Positions 1 to 8,403 of a stretch of 55,841 nt of DNA are shown here, one piece after another. How positions within the stretch are numbered: position 1 is the first letter of the stretch; each line of letters starts with the position of its first letter. The notes beneath the pieces were generated by a model. It searched no databases, was not told the origin of the DNA, and saw only the letters and a program-made list of their open reading frames with translations. A program made the position numbers and the translations under genes. The stretch is from NCBI RefSeq assembly GCF_003480255.1, contig NZ_QUIN01000015.1:1-55841 (forward strand), in the 5' to 3' direction. The DNA is from Erysipelatoclostridium sp. AM42-17. GTDB taxonomy: Bacteria > Bacillota_I > Bacilli_A > Erysipelotrichales > Coprobacillaceae.

Positions 1-81
1 CAATCATTAAAACCAGCGAAATTTGCTCAATTAATGGAAGAATTAAAACCAATTGCAAAAGCAGTTAATAAAGAAATTTAA
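1..81 (+). CDS. C-terminal end of an unidentified protein (partial)
   Basis: Frame 1 is open from the first base of the window to a TAA at 79-81 and gives the last 26 residues of a protein, ending in AKAVNKEI. The fragment is Lys- and Ala-rich and looks like a soluble C-terminal helix. It is too short to assign to a family. Codon use resembles the neighbours. It lies upstream of rpsU but is separated from it by a weak hairpin and an own promoter for rpsU, so it is probably not in the same operon. Confidence 0.6.
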   Translation, partial: QSLKPAKFAQLMEELKPIAKAVNKEI

Positions 82-107
82 TGATATTTTCTTACAAGAA
101 ATATCAT
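81..107 (+). terminator. Weak A/T-only hairpin after the partial gene
   Basis: ATGATATTT (81-89) pairs with AAATATCAT (99-107) around a 9-base loop. There is no GC-rich stem and no strong T tract after it, so it is at best a weak terminator for the gene that ends at 81. Confidence 0.3.
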
Positions 108-152
108 AGGCAGAGAACATTATAAATTATTTGCAAAAAAATAAATATTTTC

Positions 153-181
153 TTGCATTTATATACGTTTGTCTATATAAT
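153..181 (+). promoter_or_regulatory. sigma-A-type promoter of rpsU
   Basis: TTGCAT (153-158) and TATAAT (176-181) are separated by 17 bases, a near-consensus vegetative promoter. The start codon of rpsU is 38 bases downstream of the -10, after a GGGGGG-rich ribosome binding site near 205-210. Confidence 0.75.
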
Positions 182-218
182 ACAAAATGTATGTTAGAGT
201 TAAAGGGGGGAATCATTC

Positions 219-398
219 ATGGCAAAGACAGTAGTAAGAGAAAATGAATCTTTAGATGATGCATTACGTCGTTTTAAAAGACAAGTATCTAGAACAGGTA
301 CCCTTGCTGAAGCTCGTAAAAGAGAATTCTATGTTAAACCAGGTTTAAAAAGAAAATTAAAATCTGAAGCTGCAAGAAAAAACAATAAAAAAAGATAA
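219..398 (+). CDS. rpsU: 30S ribosomal protein bS21
   Basis: The 59-residue product starts [10 protein letters not shown] and is strongly basic, with the bS21 pattern of an N-terminal [13 protein letters not shown] segment followed by REFY and a Lys/Arg-rich tail ending NNKKR. bS21 binds the 30S platform near the anti-Shine-Dalgarno region and helps initiation. The ATG at 219 follows a G-rich ribosome binding site. The gene has its own promoter and a strong terminator, so it is monocistronic here. In many Firmicutes rpsU lies near yqeY and phoH; phoH is 2.3 kb downstream. Confidence 0.96.
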   Translation: MAKTVVRENESLDDALRRFKRQVSRTGTLAEARKREFYVKPGLKRKLKSEAARKNNKKR

Positions 399-404
399 AA
401 AATG

Positions 405-434
405 AACCTACAGGTTAACCTGTAGGTTTTTTTT
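405..434 (+). terminator. Rho-independent terminator of rpsU
   Basis: A perfect 10-bp stem, AACCTACAGG (405-414) with CCTGTAGGTT (419-428), TTAA loop, is followed by a T tract to 434. The T tract overlaps the stop codon of the convergent minus-strand gene. Because an A-rich stretch lies on the other side, it may work in both directions. Confidence 0.9.
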
Positions 435-1125
435 ATTCATAGGTATCATATTGTTTCTTTGTTTCTAATTCTATCATTTTAAAAAGTAGACAATCCATGT
501 TTTTAGCTATCTTTTGATCAATGTGAAAATGACCAAAGTACCAATGCTTATAATCAGTAATTTTTTCTATGAGTTCTAAAAATTCTATTAAAGTCATATC
601 ACCTTTTACCGGTATTTGATCCATTTGATAGATGACACTTTTAGGACAAGTATGGGTTAATATGTAGTCGACATGGAAATGATGCTTTTCTAAATTAAAA
701 TAAGCTTCATCATAATCTTGGTGACGAGGCAATTCGTCTTCCCACCAGTTATAATTTTTTATTCCCATGTGTCGGGTAATTGAAAAGGCACCTCCCATAG
801 TAAAAAATGTTTTTTGATCAATAGTAAAAATCTGTCCTCGTATCAAGTGATAGATATTGCTTTTTAATTGGTGAACTTTTCCACCATTCCAATAAGTAAC
901 AGGTAATTGATTCAAATAGCTAAAGTTTTCATGATTACCATCAATGAAGCATATGGTATAAGGTAAAGTAGAAAGATAGTCTAAAAAATCATGCTCTGCT
1001 TGATTATTTTTAAACAAATATCCAAAATCACCGAGAATAATCAAAATATCCCCTTTTTTTAAATAACGATTAAATGCTACAAAACGATCTTGATGACCGT
1101 GGGTATCACCGGTTATATATATCAT
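433..1125 (-). CDS. Calcineurin-like metallophosphoesterase
   Basis: The 230-residue product shows the metallophosphatase motifs in order: GDTHG near residue 6, GDFG near 32, GNHE near 63, THTCP near 157 and GHFH near 198. These carry the Asp, His and Asn ligands of the two-metal centre. It should be a soluble phosphomonoesterase or phosphodiesterase, but the substrate cannot be read from the sequence. The ATG at 1125 has a clear AGGAGG site at about 1130-1135. It follows the nucleotidyltransferase gene on the same strand with 60 bases between them, so the two probably form an operon. Confidence 0.85.
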   Translation of the reverse strand: MIYITGDTHGHQDRFVAFNRYLKKGDILIILGDFGYLFKNNQAEHDFLDYLSTLPYTICFIDGNHENFSYLNQLPVTYWNGGKVHQLKSNIYHLIRGQIFTIDQKTFFTMGGAFSITRHMGIKNYNWWEDELPRHQDYDEAYFNLEKHHFHVDYILTHTCPKSVIYQMDQIPVKGDMTLIEFLELIEKITDYKHWYFGHFHIDQKIAKNMDCLLFKMIELETKKQYDTYE

Positions 1126-1185
1126 AATGCCTCCTACATAATTTTTTTACCTTGATGAAAAATAGGATAATATACATATTTTTTA

Positions 1186-1461
1186 TCATTTTTTTTTATC
1201 TTCTTTTGTTTTTTGATCAAGCATGATGAGATCGTGAGCTACACCTCGATTACATAGAAATGAAAATAAAGCAAAATTAATTTTCTCAAAATTTTCTCCT
1301 GTGTCATAACCATTTTTTACAACAACACACAAATCAATATCACTTTCTTGATGTGGTTTTCCATAGGCATATGAGCCAAATAAATAAGCTTCATCAATAA
1401 AAGGAAAAGACTTTAATATTTTTAAAATATCATTTTTATTGTTTATAAATTGATTTTCCAT
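1186..1461 (-). CDS. Minimal nucleotidyltransferase (MNT/Pol-beta fold), C-terminus probably frameshifted
   Basis: This 91-residue product carries the nucleotidyltransferase signature FGSYAYGKPHQESDIDLCVV, that is GS-x10-D-x-D, near residues 28-47. Stand-alone domains of this kind are often paired with HEPN proteins, and some act as antitoxins that modify their partner. No HEPN gene is adjacent. The gene ends abruptly in EDKKK at a run of nine A (1197-1189, minus strand). Reading through with one A fewer adds a family-like tail and ends at a TAG (1136-1134) that overlaps the ribosome binding site of the next gene, so the annotated end may be an indel or a slippage site. The start is the ATG at 1461. 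Confidence 0.75.
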   Translation of the reverse strand: MENQFINNKNDILKILKSFPFIDEAYLFGSYAYGKPHQESDIDLCVVVKNGYDTGENFEKINFALFSFLCNRGVAHDLIMLDQKTKEDKKK

Positions 1462-1565
1462 AATAAGACCTCTTTGTTTGTATTATATCATAAAAAATTA
1501 TTAATATGAAATAAAATTATTAGTAGTAGATAAATGATTTATATGTCTAAATATGATTTTCTAAT

Positions 1566-1573
1566 CATAGAAT
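1566..1573 (+). promoter_or_regulatory. Possible sigma-E -10 element before yqfC
   Basis: CATAGAAT matches seven of eight bases of the mother-cell sigma-E -10 consensus CATACAAT and lies 15 bases before the preferred yqfC start. The -35 region upstream is a poor match. yqfC and yqfD are sigma-E dependent in Bacillus, so this is a plausible but weak candidate. Confidence 0.3.
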
Positions 1574-1588
1574 ATATCGGTGGTATCA

Positions 1589-1780
1589 ATGATTTATATT
1601 CAACACAATCGTATTTTAATTAAGTATTATCAGTCAATTATTACTTTAGAAGACTGTTTATTAGAAATAAAAATGAATGATTCAATTATAAAGATAATGG
1701 GTCAAGATTTACAAATTCAATATTATAGTTTTGATGAAATACTCGTTCGTGGTCAATTAAAACAAATTATTTTTACATGA
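1589..1780 (+). CDS. yqfC: Sporulation protein YqfC (YabP/YqfC family)
   Basis: The 63-residue product has the compact YqfC/YabP beta pattern: ITLEDCLLEIKMNDSIIKIMG, then LQIQYYSFDEILVRGQLKQI. The family is made in the mother cell during sporulation; its molecular role is not established. I prefer the ATG at 1589 because GGTGG (1579-1583) is spaced correctly for it; a GTG at 1580 would overlap that site. It overlaps yqfD by four bases (ATGA), so the pair is translationally coupled. The yqfC-yqfD-phoH order is the same as in Bacillus. Confidence 0.8.
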   Translation: MIYIQHNRILIKYYQSIITLEDCLLEIKMNDSIIKIMGQDLQIQYYSFDEILVRGQLKQIIFT

Positions 1781-2691
1781 AATTAGGCTATGATGAGATT
1801 GTTGTAACAACAGATCATATTGATGACCTGTTGTTACAAATGAAAGAAAAACATATATCTCTTTATTCCTTAAGAAAGATTGACCATCAAGTTTATCGTT
1901 TTTATACTCCCATTTATCAACGTCATAAAGTTAAAGCATGTCATCTTAGTATTAAAAGAAGTATAGGTGTGTTTCATTATTTGTTGTTGCTTGTAAAAGG
2001 AGACTACCTTTTTTTAACATTATCTTTTATTCTTACTTTAATGATCTTGCCTTCATTTATATTAAAAATAAAAATTGATGGTCCTAATCATCAGTTAAAT
2101 CAACGCTTATCTTCTTATTTAGATAAACAAAATATAACAATTCTAAAAAAACAAATGAGTTATAGTCAAATAGATCATCTTTACGAACTTATTAAAGATG
2201 ACTATCTTAAAGAGATAGATTATTTAAATATATATCAAAACGGGTGTGTATTTCATATTCGCTATAGTCAAGCGATTACTAGTCAAAAGGTAAAAGAAAA
2301 ATATTGTAATATTGTTTCTAAATGTGATGCAATAGTACAAAGTATAGAGGTGGCTCAAGGAAATATTTTAGTTAAGGTTAATGATTATGTAAAAAAAGGT
2401 GATATTTTAATTAGTAATGAAATTGAATCGACAGATGGCAAGATTCAAATGATTCCTACTTATGGTATAATTAAAGGATATACTTATCATATTTATACAT
2501 CTAGTATTGATTTAAAACGATTAAAGAAAGAAGATGGGTTTAGTTATTTATTATTTAAGACAAGAATGCAAATACCAGCAAATGCAAAAATCGATAAAGA
2601 AAAAGTTTTATCTTATGATATAATAGGGAAGAAATTAGTATTAAAGATGTATTATGTTTTTATTGAAGAGATATCAGTTGAGGAGAAATAA
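1777..2691 (+). CDS. yqfD: Sporulation protein YqfD
   Basis: The 304-residue product matches YqfD in layout. A soluble N-terminal region of about 70 residues is followed by one or two hydrophobic segments near residues 66-100 (LLLLVKGDYLFLTLSFILTLMILP). The extracytoplasmic part contains the late element VAQGNILVKVNDYVKKGDILIS near residues 193-215. Members are membrane proteins needed for efficient sporulation and resemble stage IV sporulation proteins. The start overlaps the yqfC stop and the TAA is followed directly by the ATG of phoH, so the three genes are read as one unit. Confidence 0.85.
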   Translation: MKLGYDEIVVTTDHIDDLLLQMKEKHISLYSLRKIDHQVYRFYTPIYQRHKVKACHLSIKRSIGVFHYLLLLVKGDYLFLTLSFILTLMILPSFILKIKIDGPNHQLNQRLSSYLDKQNITILKKQMSYSQIDHLYELIKDDYLKEIDYLNIYQNGCVFHIRYSQAITSQKVKEKYCNIVSKCDAIVQSIEVAQGNILVKVNDYVKKGDILISNEIESTDGKIQMIPTYGIIKGYTYHIYTSSIDLKRLKKEDGFSYLLFKTRMQIPANAKIDKEKVLSYDIIGKKLVLKMYYVFIEEISVEEK

Positions 2692-3645
2692 ATGAAAAGT
2701 ATTATTAAGCTAGAAGAGTATAATATTGAAAATTTAGCTAATTTAAGCGGGAGTCAAGATGAAAATTTAACAATGTTAGAAGAATCTTTAGATGTGACTA
2801 TATCACTTCGTGGCGATGAATTGATGATAAATGGAACTGAAGAAAAGATTCAAGAAGTAAAACAAATTGTTCAAGCATTAATGAAACTGATTAAAAAGGG
2901 AGTGACTCTTTCTAAAAGGGACATCGTTTATGCTATAAAATTAGCTCATAAAGGAAATTTAGAGCAAATGCCGGATTTATATAATATTAAAATAGCAAAG
3001 ACAAGTAGTGGAAAGATGATCTATCCTAAAACAATGGGGCAAAAAGCTTATTACCATGCTTTAAAAAATAATGATGTTGTTTTTGGGATTGGTCCAGCAG
3101 GAACTGGTAAAACTTATTTAGCTGTTGTTTTTGCGGTAGATGCTTTAAAAAATAATCGTGTAAAGAAAATAGTACTTACAAGACCGGCAGTAGAAGCAGG
3201 AGAAAGCTTAGGTTTTTTACCAGGCGATTTAAAGGAAAAAGTAGATCCATATTTACGTCCTTTATATGATGCACTCCATGATATGTTAGGGGTAGAACAA
3301 ACTGAAAGATTAATTGAAAAGGGGATTATTGAAATTGCGCCTTTAGCCTATATGCGTGGAAGAACGTTAGAAGATGCCTATGTTATTTTAGATGAAGCCC
3401 AAAATACAACGGATAATCAAATGAAAATGTTTTTAACACGTTTAGGATTTCACTCTAAGATGATTGTTACTGGAGATGTCACACAAATTGATTTACCTCG
3501 AGGAGTACGTTCAGGATTAATTAACGCCATTGATATTTTAGAAGGAGTTAAAGGAATTTCTTTTATTCGTTTGAGCGCAATGGATGTAGTTAGACATCCT
3601 GTTGTTCAAAGAATAATAGAAAGATATGAAGGTAAAGATGAATAA
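2692..3645 (+). CDS. phoH: PhoH family ATPase
   Basis: The 317-residue protein has an N-terminal KH-like region (about 1-70) and a P-loop ATPase domain with GPAGTGKT at residues 134-141 and a Walker B LDEAQN near 235. This is the PhoH/YbeZ family, cytosolic ATPases associated with RNA metabolism and usually encoded beside the ribosome-maturation endonuclease YbeY. Here ybeY does not follow; the next gene is a response regulator whose start overlaps the phoH end by eight bases. The start is fixed by TAA-ATG contact with yqfD. Confidence 0.93.
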   Translation: MKSIIKLEEYNIENLANLSGSQDENLTMLEESLDVTISLRGDELMINGTEEKIQEVKQIVQALMKLIKKGVTLSKRDIVYAIKLAHKGNLEQMPDLYNIKIAKTSSGKMIYPKTMGQKAYYHALKNNDVVFGIGPAGTGKTYLAVVFAVDALKNNRVKKIVLTRPAVEAGESLGFLPGDLKEKVDPYLRPLYDALHDMLGVEQTERLIEKGIIEIAPLAYMRGRTLEDAYVILDEAQNTTDNQMKMFLTRLGFHSKMIVTGDVTQIDLPRGVRSGLINAIDILEGVKGISFIRLSAMDVVRHPVVQRIIERYEGKDE

Positions 3646-4312
3646 ATTATTAATTATAGAGGATGATGTTTCAATTAATAAGATTATCTCTTATGAATTG
3701 AAACAAAAAGAATATCAAGTAGATAGTTTATATGATGGTAAAGATGCAGTATCAACAATTTTATCTCAAGAATATGATTTAGTATTAGTTGATTGGATGT
3801 TACCAGTAAAAGATGGAATTACTATTATTAAAGAAGCAAGGAACCAAGGTTATATTAAACCTATTATTTTATTAACAGCGAGAAGTGAACAAGATGATAT
3901 TATTAAAGGTCTAGAGGCTGGGGCAGATGATTATCTTACAAAGCCTTTTCAATCTGCTGTTTTAATAGCACGAATTGAAGCTCATTTAAGAAGATTTCAT
4001 AAACATTTTAGAGGTATGCTAGAATTTGAAGATGTAAAAATGGATTTAAACAAGCATGAAACTTATGTTGGTGATAAAAATGTTGTTTTGACCAAAGTTG
4101 AATACGATGTATTAAAAATGTTTCTTGAACATAAAGAGGAAGCAATTTCTCGTGAAACGTTACTTAAGTCTATATGGGGATTTAAATATGATGGGGATAC
4201 ACGTATTGTTGATGTTCATATTTTTAAATTGAAAAGTAAGCTTAAGGAATCCCAGGTATCTTTTTTATCAGTGAGAGGAGTTGGCTATAAGTTGGTGAAA
4301 AAAGATGGGTAA
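3638..4312 (+). CDS. OmpR/PhoB-family response regulator
   Basis: The 224-residue protein has a complete receiver domain (acidic pair D9/D10, phosphoacceptor D52 in LVLVDWMLP, T80, K102) and a C-terminal winged-helix DNA-binding domain ending in VRGVGYKL. I chose the ATG at 3638, which has GAAGG just upstream, over the in-frame ATG at 3626. It lies inside the end of phoH and overlaps the sensor kinase by eight bases. The regulator-kinase-HtrA order resembles walR-walK-htrA of other Firmicutes, but PhoP or another OmpR member is not excluded. Confidence 0.92.
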   Translation: MNKLLIIEDDVSINKIISYELKQKEYQVDSLYDGKDAVSTILSQEYDLVLVDWMLPVKDGITIIKEARNQGYIKPIILLTARSEQDDIIKGLEAGADDYLTKPFQSAVLIARIEAHLRRFHKHFRGMLEFEDVKMDLNKHETYVGDKNVVLTKVEYDVLKMFLEHKEEAISRETLLKSIWGFKYDGDTRIVDVHIFKLKSKLKESQVSFLSVRGVGYKLVKKDG

Positions 4313-5555
4313 ACTATATTGGAAAATTATTTTATGTGGCTTTATTGCTTTTGTTTTATCGGTTGTTGATTTCAGGTACAGTCCAGCCTATATATTAGGA
4401 CTTTTAGCTGCTATTTTAATTATTGTTTATGGTGAAAAGACGAGATTTGAAAGTTCTTTAAAACAATATCGACGTGAAATGGATCATGAACTAAAAGAAG
4501 TGGCAGGAGAAAACAAATTTCATTATAAAGTTTTAAATCATTTAATTAAAACAATGAATTTACCAATGATTTTTATTGATAAAGATGGCATTATCATTTT
4601 TACTAATCAAAGTTTTAGAAATGCTTTTCAAATAGAACATTTAAGAGGAAAAAAATATAAAGATATTTTTACAGGACAGTTACTCAATGTTGTTGAACAA
4701 AGCTATGTTTTTGAAAGAAAATGGAATTCAGTAGTTTGTATTGAAAATAAATATTATCAAATAGATACAACGCCTGTATTTAGAGATAAGGTTGTATTTG
4801 ATGGTTCAATTATCTTATTTACTGATGTTTCTCAAATGAAAGAAATTGAAAAAATGCAAAAACAGTTTTTTTCAGATATTTCTCACGAATTAAAAACACC
4901 CATGTCTGCGATTATTGGTAGCGTAGAAATTTTAAGAAAAGATGGCATGAAATCTAAAGAAACATTTGATGAATTTTCGCATATCTTATTAAAAGAAAGT
5001 TATCGTATGCAAAATATCATTAATGATATTTTAGAGTTATCAAGGTTGGAACAACCTCAAGTAAAAATCAAGCCTACTTGGGTCAATATTAATTCATTGA
5101 TAAAAGAAAGCATGGAGTTATTTGATCCTCTAGCAAAAGAAAAACAAATTTCCCTTATTTATCAAAATGATATTAAAGAAGATATTTTAATTGATTATTC
5201 AACTGTAAAAACAATCCTTAATAACTTATTATCTAACGCTATTAAGTATTCTAATGGTGGGGTTGTTAATCTAAAAACAAAAATTAAAAATAATCAGTTT
5301 GTTTTTATTATACAAGATGAAGGAATAGGTATTTCTAAAAGGGAAATCCCATTGATATTTGATCGCTTTTATCAAGTTGATCGTGCAAGAAGTTCAAAGA
5401 TATCAACAGGTTTAGGATTAAGTATTGTTAAGAGAATTGTTGAACTTAATAAGGGAACAATTGATGTGGAAAGTGAACTTGGGATAGGCTCTACTTTTAT
5501 TGTTCAAATTCCTTTGGAAAATACCAAAATTTCCCACAATGAGGATATAATTTAG
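4305..5555 (+). CDS. Membrane sensor histidine kinase with PAS domain
   Basis: The 416-residue kinase has two closely spaced N-terminal transmembrane segments (about 4-22 and 28-43) with almost no external loop. A PAS domain follows (about 80-180), then HisKA with the phosphorylatable H194 in SDISHELKTP, and an ATPase domain with N box NNLLSNAIKYS, DEGIGIS and GLGLSIV. No HAMP domain is evident. The lack of an external sensor resembles intramembrane-sensing or PhoR/VicK-type kinases. It partners the regulator just upstream, which it overlaps. The HtrA gene follows after 54 bases. Confidence 0.92.
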   Translation: MGKLYWKIILCGFIAFVLSVVDFRYSPAYILGLLAAILIIVYGEKTRFESSLKQYRREMDHELKEVAGENKFHYKVLNHLIKTMNLPMIFIDKDGIIIFTNQSFRNAFQIEHLRGKKYKDIFTGQLLNVVEQSYVFERKWNSVVCIENKYYQIDTTPVFRDKVVFDGSIILFTDVSQMKEIEKMQKQFFSDISHELKTPMSAIIGSVEILRKDGMKSKETFDEFSHILLKESYRMQNIINDILELSRLEQPQVKIKPTWVNINSLIKESMELFDPLAKEKQISLIYQNDIKEDILIDYSTVKTILNNLLSNAIKYSNGGVVNLKTKIKNNQFVFIIQDEGIGISKREIPLIFDRFYQVDRARSSKISTGLGLSIVKRIVELNKGTIDVESELGIGSTFIVQIPLENTKISHNEDII

Positions 5556-5609
5556 ACACATTTTTTTCGTAGTATAAATAGCGTCGTAGAAAGGTATGAA
5601 GGTGATAAT

Positions 5610-6776
5610 ATGGAAGAAAATAAAAAACCTCATTTAAAAAATATTTCAATTAAAAAAATCTTAAAGATAGTTGTGATTACCGCAATTGTTGCTTCTTTTG
5701 CGTTGAATGGCTATGTATTTTATTCGGTTTATACTGGAAATGGAACTGTTTCTAGTAGACAAACAACAGTAAAGGATGTTGATTATGATGTTAAAACGAA
5801 TGCTACTTCGGTCATTAATAAAGTAAGTGATAGTGTTGTAGGAGTTGTTGTTTATGAAAATTCAACAACGACATCATTATTTGGAGAAAGTTCTTCATCA
5901 GATAGTCAAAGTGGTAGCGGTAGTGGTGTTGTTTATGATCAACAAGATGGTTATACATACATCATTACAAATAACCATGTGATTAGTGGTGCTAATAAAA
6001 TTCAAGTTGTTTTTTCAAATAATGAATATGTAGACGCTAAAGTAGTTGGTTCAGACGAGTATAGTGATGTTGCTATATTGAAATGTAAACCTGATTTTGA
6101 TGTAACACCAATTAATATAGGAGATTCCAGTTTATTGGATAAAGGAGAAACAGTTTTAGCGATTGGTTCACCTTTAGGTATTGAATATGCTGGGACGGTA
6201 ACTCAAGGTATTGTTTCGGCTACTGATCGTACAGTATCGGTTGATTTAAATAATGATAATGTTGATGATTGGGATATGAATGTTATTCAAACTGATGCAG
6301 CAATTAACCCAGGTAATAGTGGGGGAGCCTTAGTTAATATGAAAGGTGAATTAGTTGGTATTACTTCAATGAAGTTTTCTGATGAATCAGTTGAAGGTAT
6401 GGGATTTGCAATTCCAATTAATGATGTAATGACTTGTGCAAAACAAATTAGAGAAAATGGTAAAGTTTCACATCCTGTTATTGGTATTAAAGGTGCTTCT
6501 TTATCTGATTATTCTTCTTATGATTTACAACGTTATGGCGTACATGTTTCTTGCGATGAAGGAATTTATGTAGCTCAAGTTGTAAGTGGTGGTGCAGCAA
6601 GTAAGGCAGGCATTAAAGAAGGCGATGTCATTGTTAAACTTGATGATCAAAAGATTACAACGTATAAATCTTTCTTAACTGCACTTTATTCTAAAAAAGC
6701 AGGTGATACAGTAAAAGTGACAGTTAACCGTGATGGCAGTGAAAAAACATTAAGTGTGACTTTATTAGAAAAATAG
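5610..6776 (+). CDS. htrA: HtrA/DegP-like membrane-anchored serine protease
   Basis: The 388-residue protein has a signal anchor near residues 18-40, a Ser/Gly-rich linker, a trypsin-like S1C domain with the triad H123 (NNHV), D153 (SDVAIL) and S237 (GNSGG), and one C-terminal PDZ domain (about 280-385). It should degrade or refold damaged envelope proteins outside the membrane. GGTGAT at 5601-5606 is the ribosome binding site. Its position after a two-component system suggests that system senses envelope or cell-wall state. A possible promoter (TATAAA at 5573-5578) lies before it. Confidence 0.93.
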   Translation: MEENKKPHLKNISIKKILKIVVITAIVASFALNGYVFYSVYTGNGTVSSRQTTVKDVDYDVKTNATSVINKVSDSVVGVVVYENSTTTSLFGESSSSDSQSGSGSGVVYDQQDGYTYIITNNHVISGANKIQVVFSNNEYVDAKVVGSDEYSDVAILKCKPDFDVTPINIGDSSLLDKGETVLAIGSPLGIEYAGTVTQGIVSATDRTVSVDLNNDNVDDWDMNVIQTDAAINPGNSGGALVNMKGELVGITSMKFSDESVEGMGFAIPINDVMTCAKQIRENGKVSHPVIGIKGASLSDYSSYDLQRYGVHVSCDEGIYVAQVVSGGAASKAGIKEGDVIVKLDDQKITTYKSFLTALYSKKAGDTVKVTVNRDGSEKTLSVTLLEK

Positions 6777-6801
6777 ATGGAAATAAATTCCATCTATTTT
6801 T
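6768..6801 (+). terminator. Terminator after htrA
   Basis: A 12-bp perfect stem (6771-6782 with 6788-6799) and five-base loop end in a short T tract. The htrA stop codon TAG (6774-6776) lies inside the stem. Confidence 0.8.
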
Positions 6802-6809
6802 AATTTGTG

Positions 6810-6815
6810 TATAAT
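6810..6815 (+). promoter_or_regulatory. -10 element of the murI promoter
   Basis: A perfect TATAAT lies 32 bases before murI. The matching -35 region (TTCCAT at 6788-6793, 16-base spacing) is poor and lies inside the htrA terminator stem. Nearby TG dinucleotides may help as an extended -10. Confidence 0.5.
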
Positions 6816-6847
6816 ATATTTAACTGATGTAAAAAGGAAGTAAGAAG

Positions 6848-7615
6848 ATGAAAATAGGAATTTTTGATTCAGGAATAGGTGGTTTATCAGTTTTGCATCA
6901 GGCATTAAAAATAATGCCTGAGCATCAATATATATATTATGCAGATGAGAAAAATGTTCCTTATGGTGAAAAAACAAAAGAACAAGTGATAGGTTATGTT
7001 GATGAAATTATTCAATTTATGATTGATCATGGAGTTGAAGCTATTGTTATTGCTTGTAATACAGCAACAAGTGCGGCTGTAAAAATAATGAGAGAAAAAT
7101 ATACTATTCCTATTATTGGAATGGAACCGGCTGTTAAAAAAGCAATTGATTTATATGGTGACTATCGGGTTCTTGTATGTGCTACACCTATTACGGTAAA
7201 TGGAAAAAAGATGCATGATTTAGTGGACCGAGTTGATAAGAAAAATCTTGTAGATTTAGTGGCTTTACCTCAGTTGGTGAGATTTGCTGAAAAACAAGAG
7301 TTTGATAGTGAAGCAGTGAAAAACTATTTAAAAGAAGAATTATCATGCTTTGATTTAAGTCAATACCATTCATTGGTTTTAGGATGTACCCATTTTAATT
7401 ATTTTAAAGATAGTTTTCGAGCAGTATTACCTTTACAAATTCACTTTGTAGATGGCAACTTAGGTACTCTTAATCATTTAAAAGAATATATTAATGCTAA
7501 CAGTCTTTTACCTGGTGTAGAATACTATTATTCTGGACAAAAAGTAGAGGGTAAAGAATTAATGCGAATACAAGCATATTTAGATCGTTTGGATCGAATG
7601 ATCAATATTGAATAG
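6848..7615 (+). CDS. murI: Glutamate racemase
   Basis: The 255-residue enzyme converts L- to D-glutamate for peptidoglycan. The N-terminal GIFDSGIGGLSV, the first catalytic cysteine C70 in ACNTAT and the second, C180, in GCTHF are all present, so the two-base racemisation mechanism is intact. Length is usual for the family. The AAGGAAG site precedes the ATG at 6848. The HAD phosphatase gene follows after 10 bases and is probably cotranscribed. Confidence 0.95.
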   Translation: MKIGIFDSGIGGLSVLHQALKIMPEHQYIYYADEKNVPYGEKTKEQVIGYVDEIIQFMIDHGVEAIVIACNTATSAAVKIMREKYTIPIIGMEPAVKKAIDLYGDYRVLVCATPITVNGKKMHDLVDRVDKKNLVDLVALPQLVRFAEKQEFDSEAVKNYLKEELSCFDLSQYHSLVLGCTHFNYFKDSFRAVLPLQIHFVDGNLGTLNHLKEYINANSLLPGVEYYYSGQKVEGKELMRIQAYLDRLDRMINIE

Positions 7616-7625
7616 GAGAATAAAC

Positions 7626-8396
7626 ATGGTTAAAGCAATATTTTTTGATATCGATGGAACATTAGTTAGTTTTAAGACGCATCAAGTAGCAAAGGAAACC
7701 TTTGCTACATTAAAAAAGTTAAAAGAAAAAGGATATAAGTTATTTATTGCTACAGGAAGAGGGAAAGATGGTTTAGAAGTTCTTCAGGATTTCCCTTTTG
7801 ATGGATATATTACTTTAAATGGTCAATATTGTTATAGCAAAGATAAGCTTATTTATGAAAACACAATTAAAAAAGAAGATTTACAAGCATTACTGGATTA
7901 TTTAAAGGTAAAACCATTTCCATGTGGTTTTACTGAAGAAAATACAAAATACTTTAATATGAGAGATGAAAGAGTGGATGAAATTCATAGAATTACTCAT
8001 AATGATGATCATCCAGCAGGGGATTGTAGTCAAGTCGTTAATCATAAAGTTTATCAATGTATGTGTTTTGTAGATGAACAAGAAGAAAAAGAATTATTAA
8101 AAGTCATGCCTCATTGTATTTCAGCTAGATGGCATCCTCTATTTTGTGATGTTTCACCTATCGGGGGAACAAAACAAAATGGAATAGATCAATTCTTAGC
8201 TTATTATGGTATTGATTTGAGTGAAACAATGGCTTTTGGTGATGGTGGTAATGACAAAGAAATGTTAAATCATGTTGCTTTATCAGTAGCGATGGCTAAT
8301 GGAAATGATGAACTAAAAGCAATAGCTGATTATGTCACTGGAAGTGTTGATGATGATGGTATCACCCAGGCTATGAAACATTTTAATTTAATTTAA
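7626..8396 (+). CDS. Cof-type HAD hydrolase
   Basis: The 256-residue protein has the HAD motifs FFDIDGTL (DxD nucleophile), ATGRG and FGDGGNDKEML, with a C2B-type cap between them (about 85-190). Such enzymes dephosphorylate sugar phosphates, flavin or nucleotide-linked substrates; the substrate is not deducible. I chose the ATG at 7626, preceded by AGGAG at 7614-7618, over an upstream in-frame TTG inside murI. It is convergent with the ferredoxin gene and shares a terminator with it. Confidence 0.9.
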   Translation: MVKAIFFDIDGTLVSFKTHQVAKETFATLKKLKEKGYKLFIATGRGKDGLEVLQDFPFDGYITLNGQYCYSKDKLIYENTIKKEDLQALLDYLKVKPFPCGFTEENTKYFNMRDERVDEIHRITHNDDHPAGDCSQVVNHKVYQCMCFVDEQEEKELLKVMPHCISARWHPLFCDVSPIGGTKQNGIDQFLAYYGIDLSETMAFGDGGNDKEMLNHVALSVAMANGNDELKAIADYVTGSVDDDGITQAMKHFNLI

Positions 8397-8403
8397 GTAT
8401 AAT

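Noticed and set aside
1186..1461. MNT-HEPN toxin-antitoxin module
   Set aside because: The nucleotidyltransferase is present but no HEPN-like gene is adjacent; the neighbour is a calcineurin-like phosphoesterase.
5418..5633. Minus-strand ORF of 71 codons over the kinase end and htrA start
   Set aside because: It is a shadow of two confident plus-strand genes and has no ribosome binding site or family signal.
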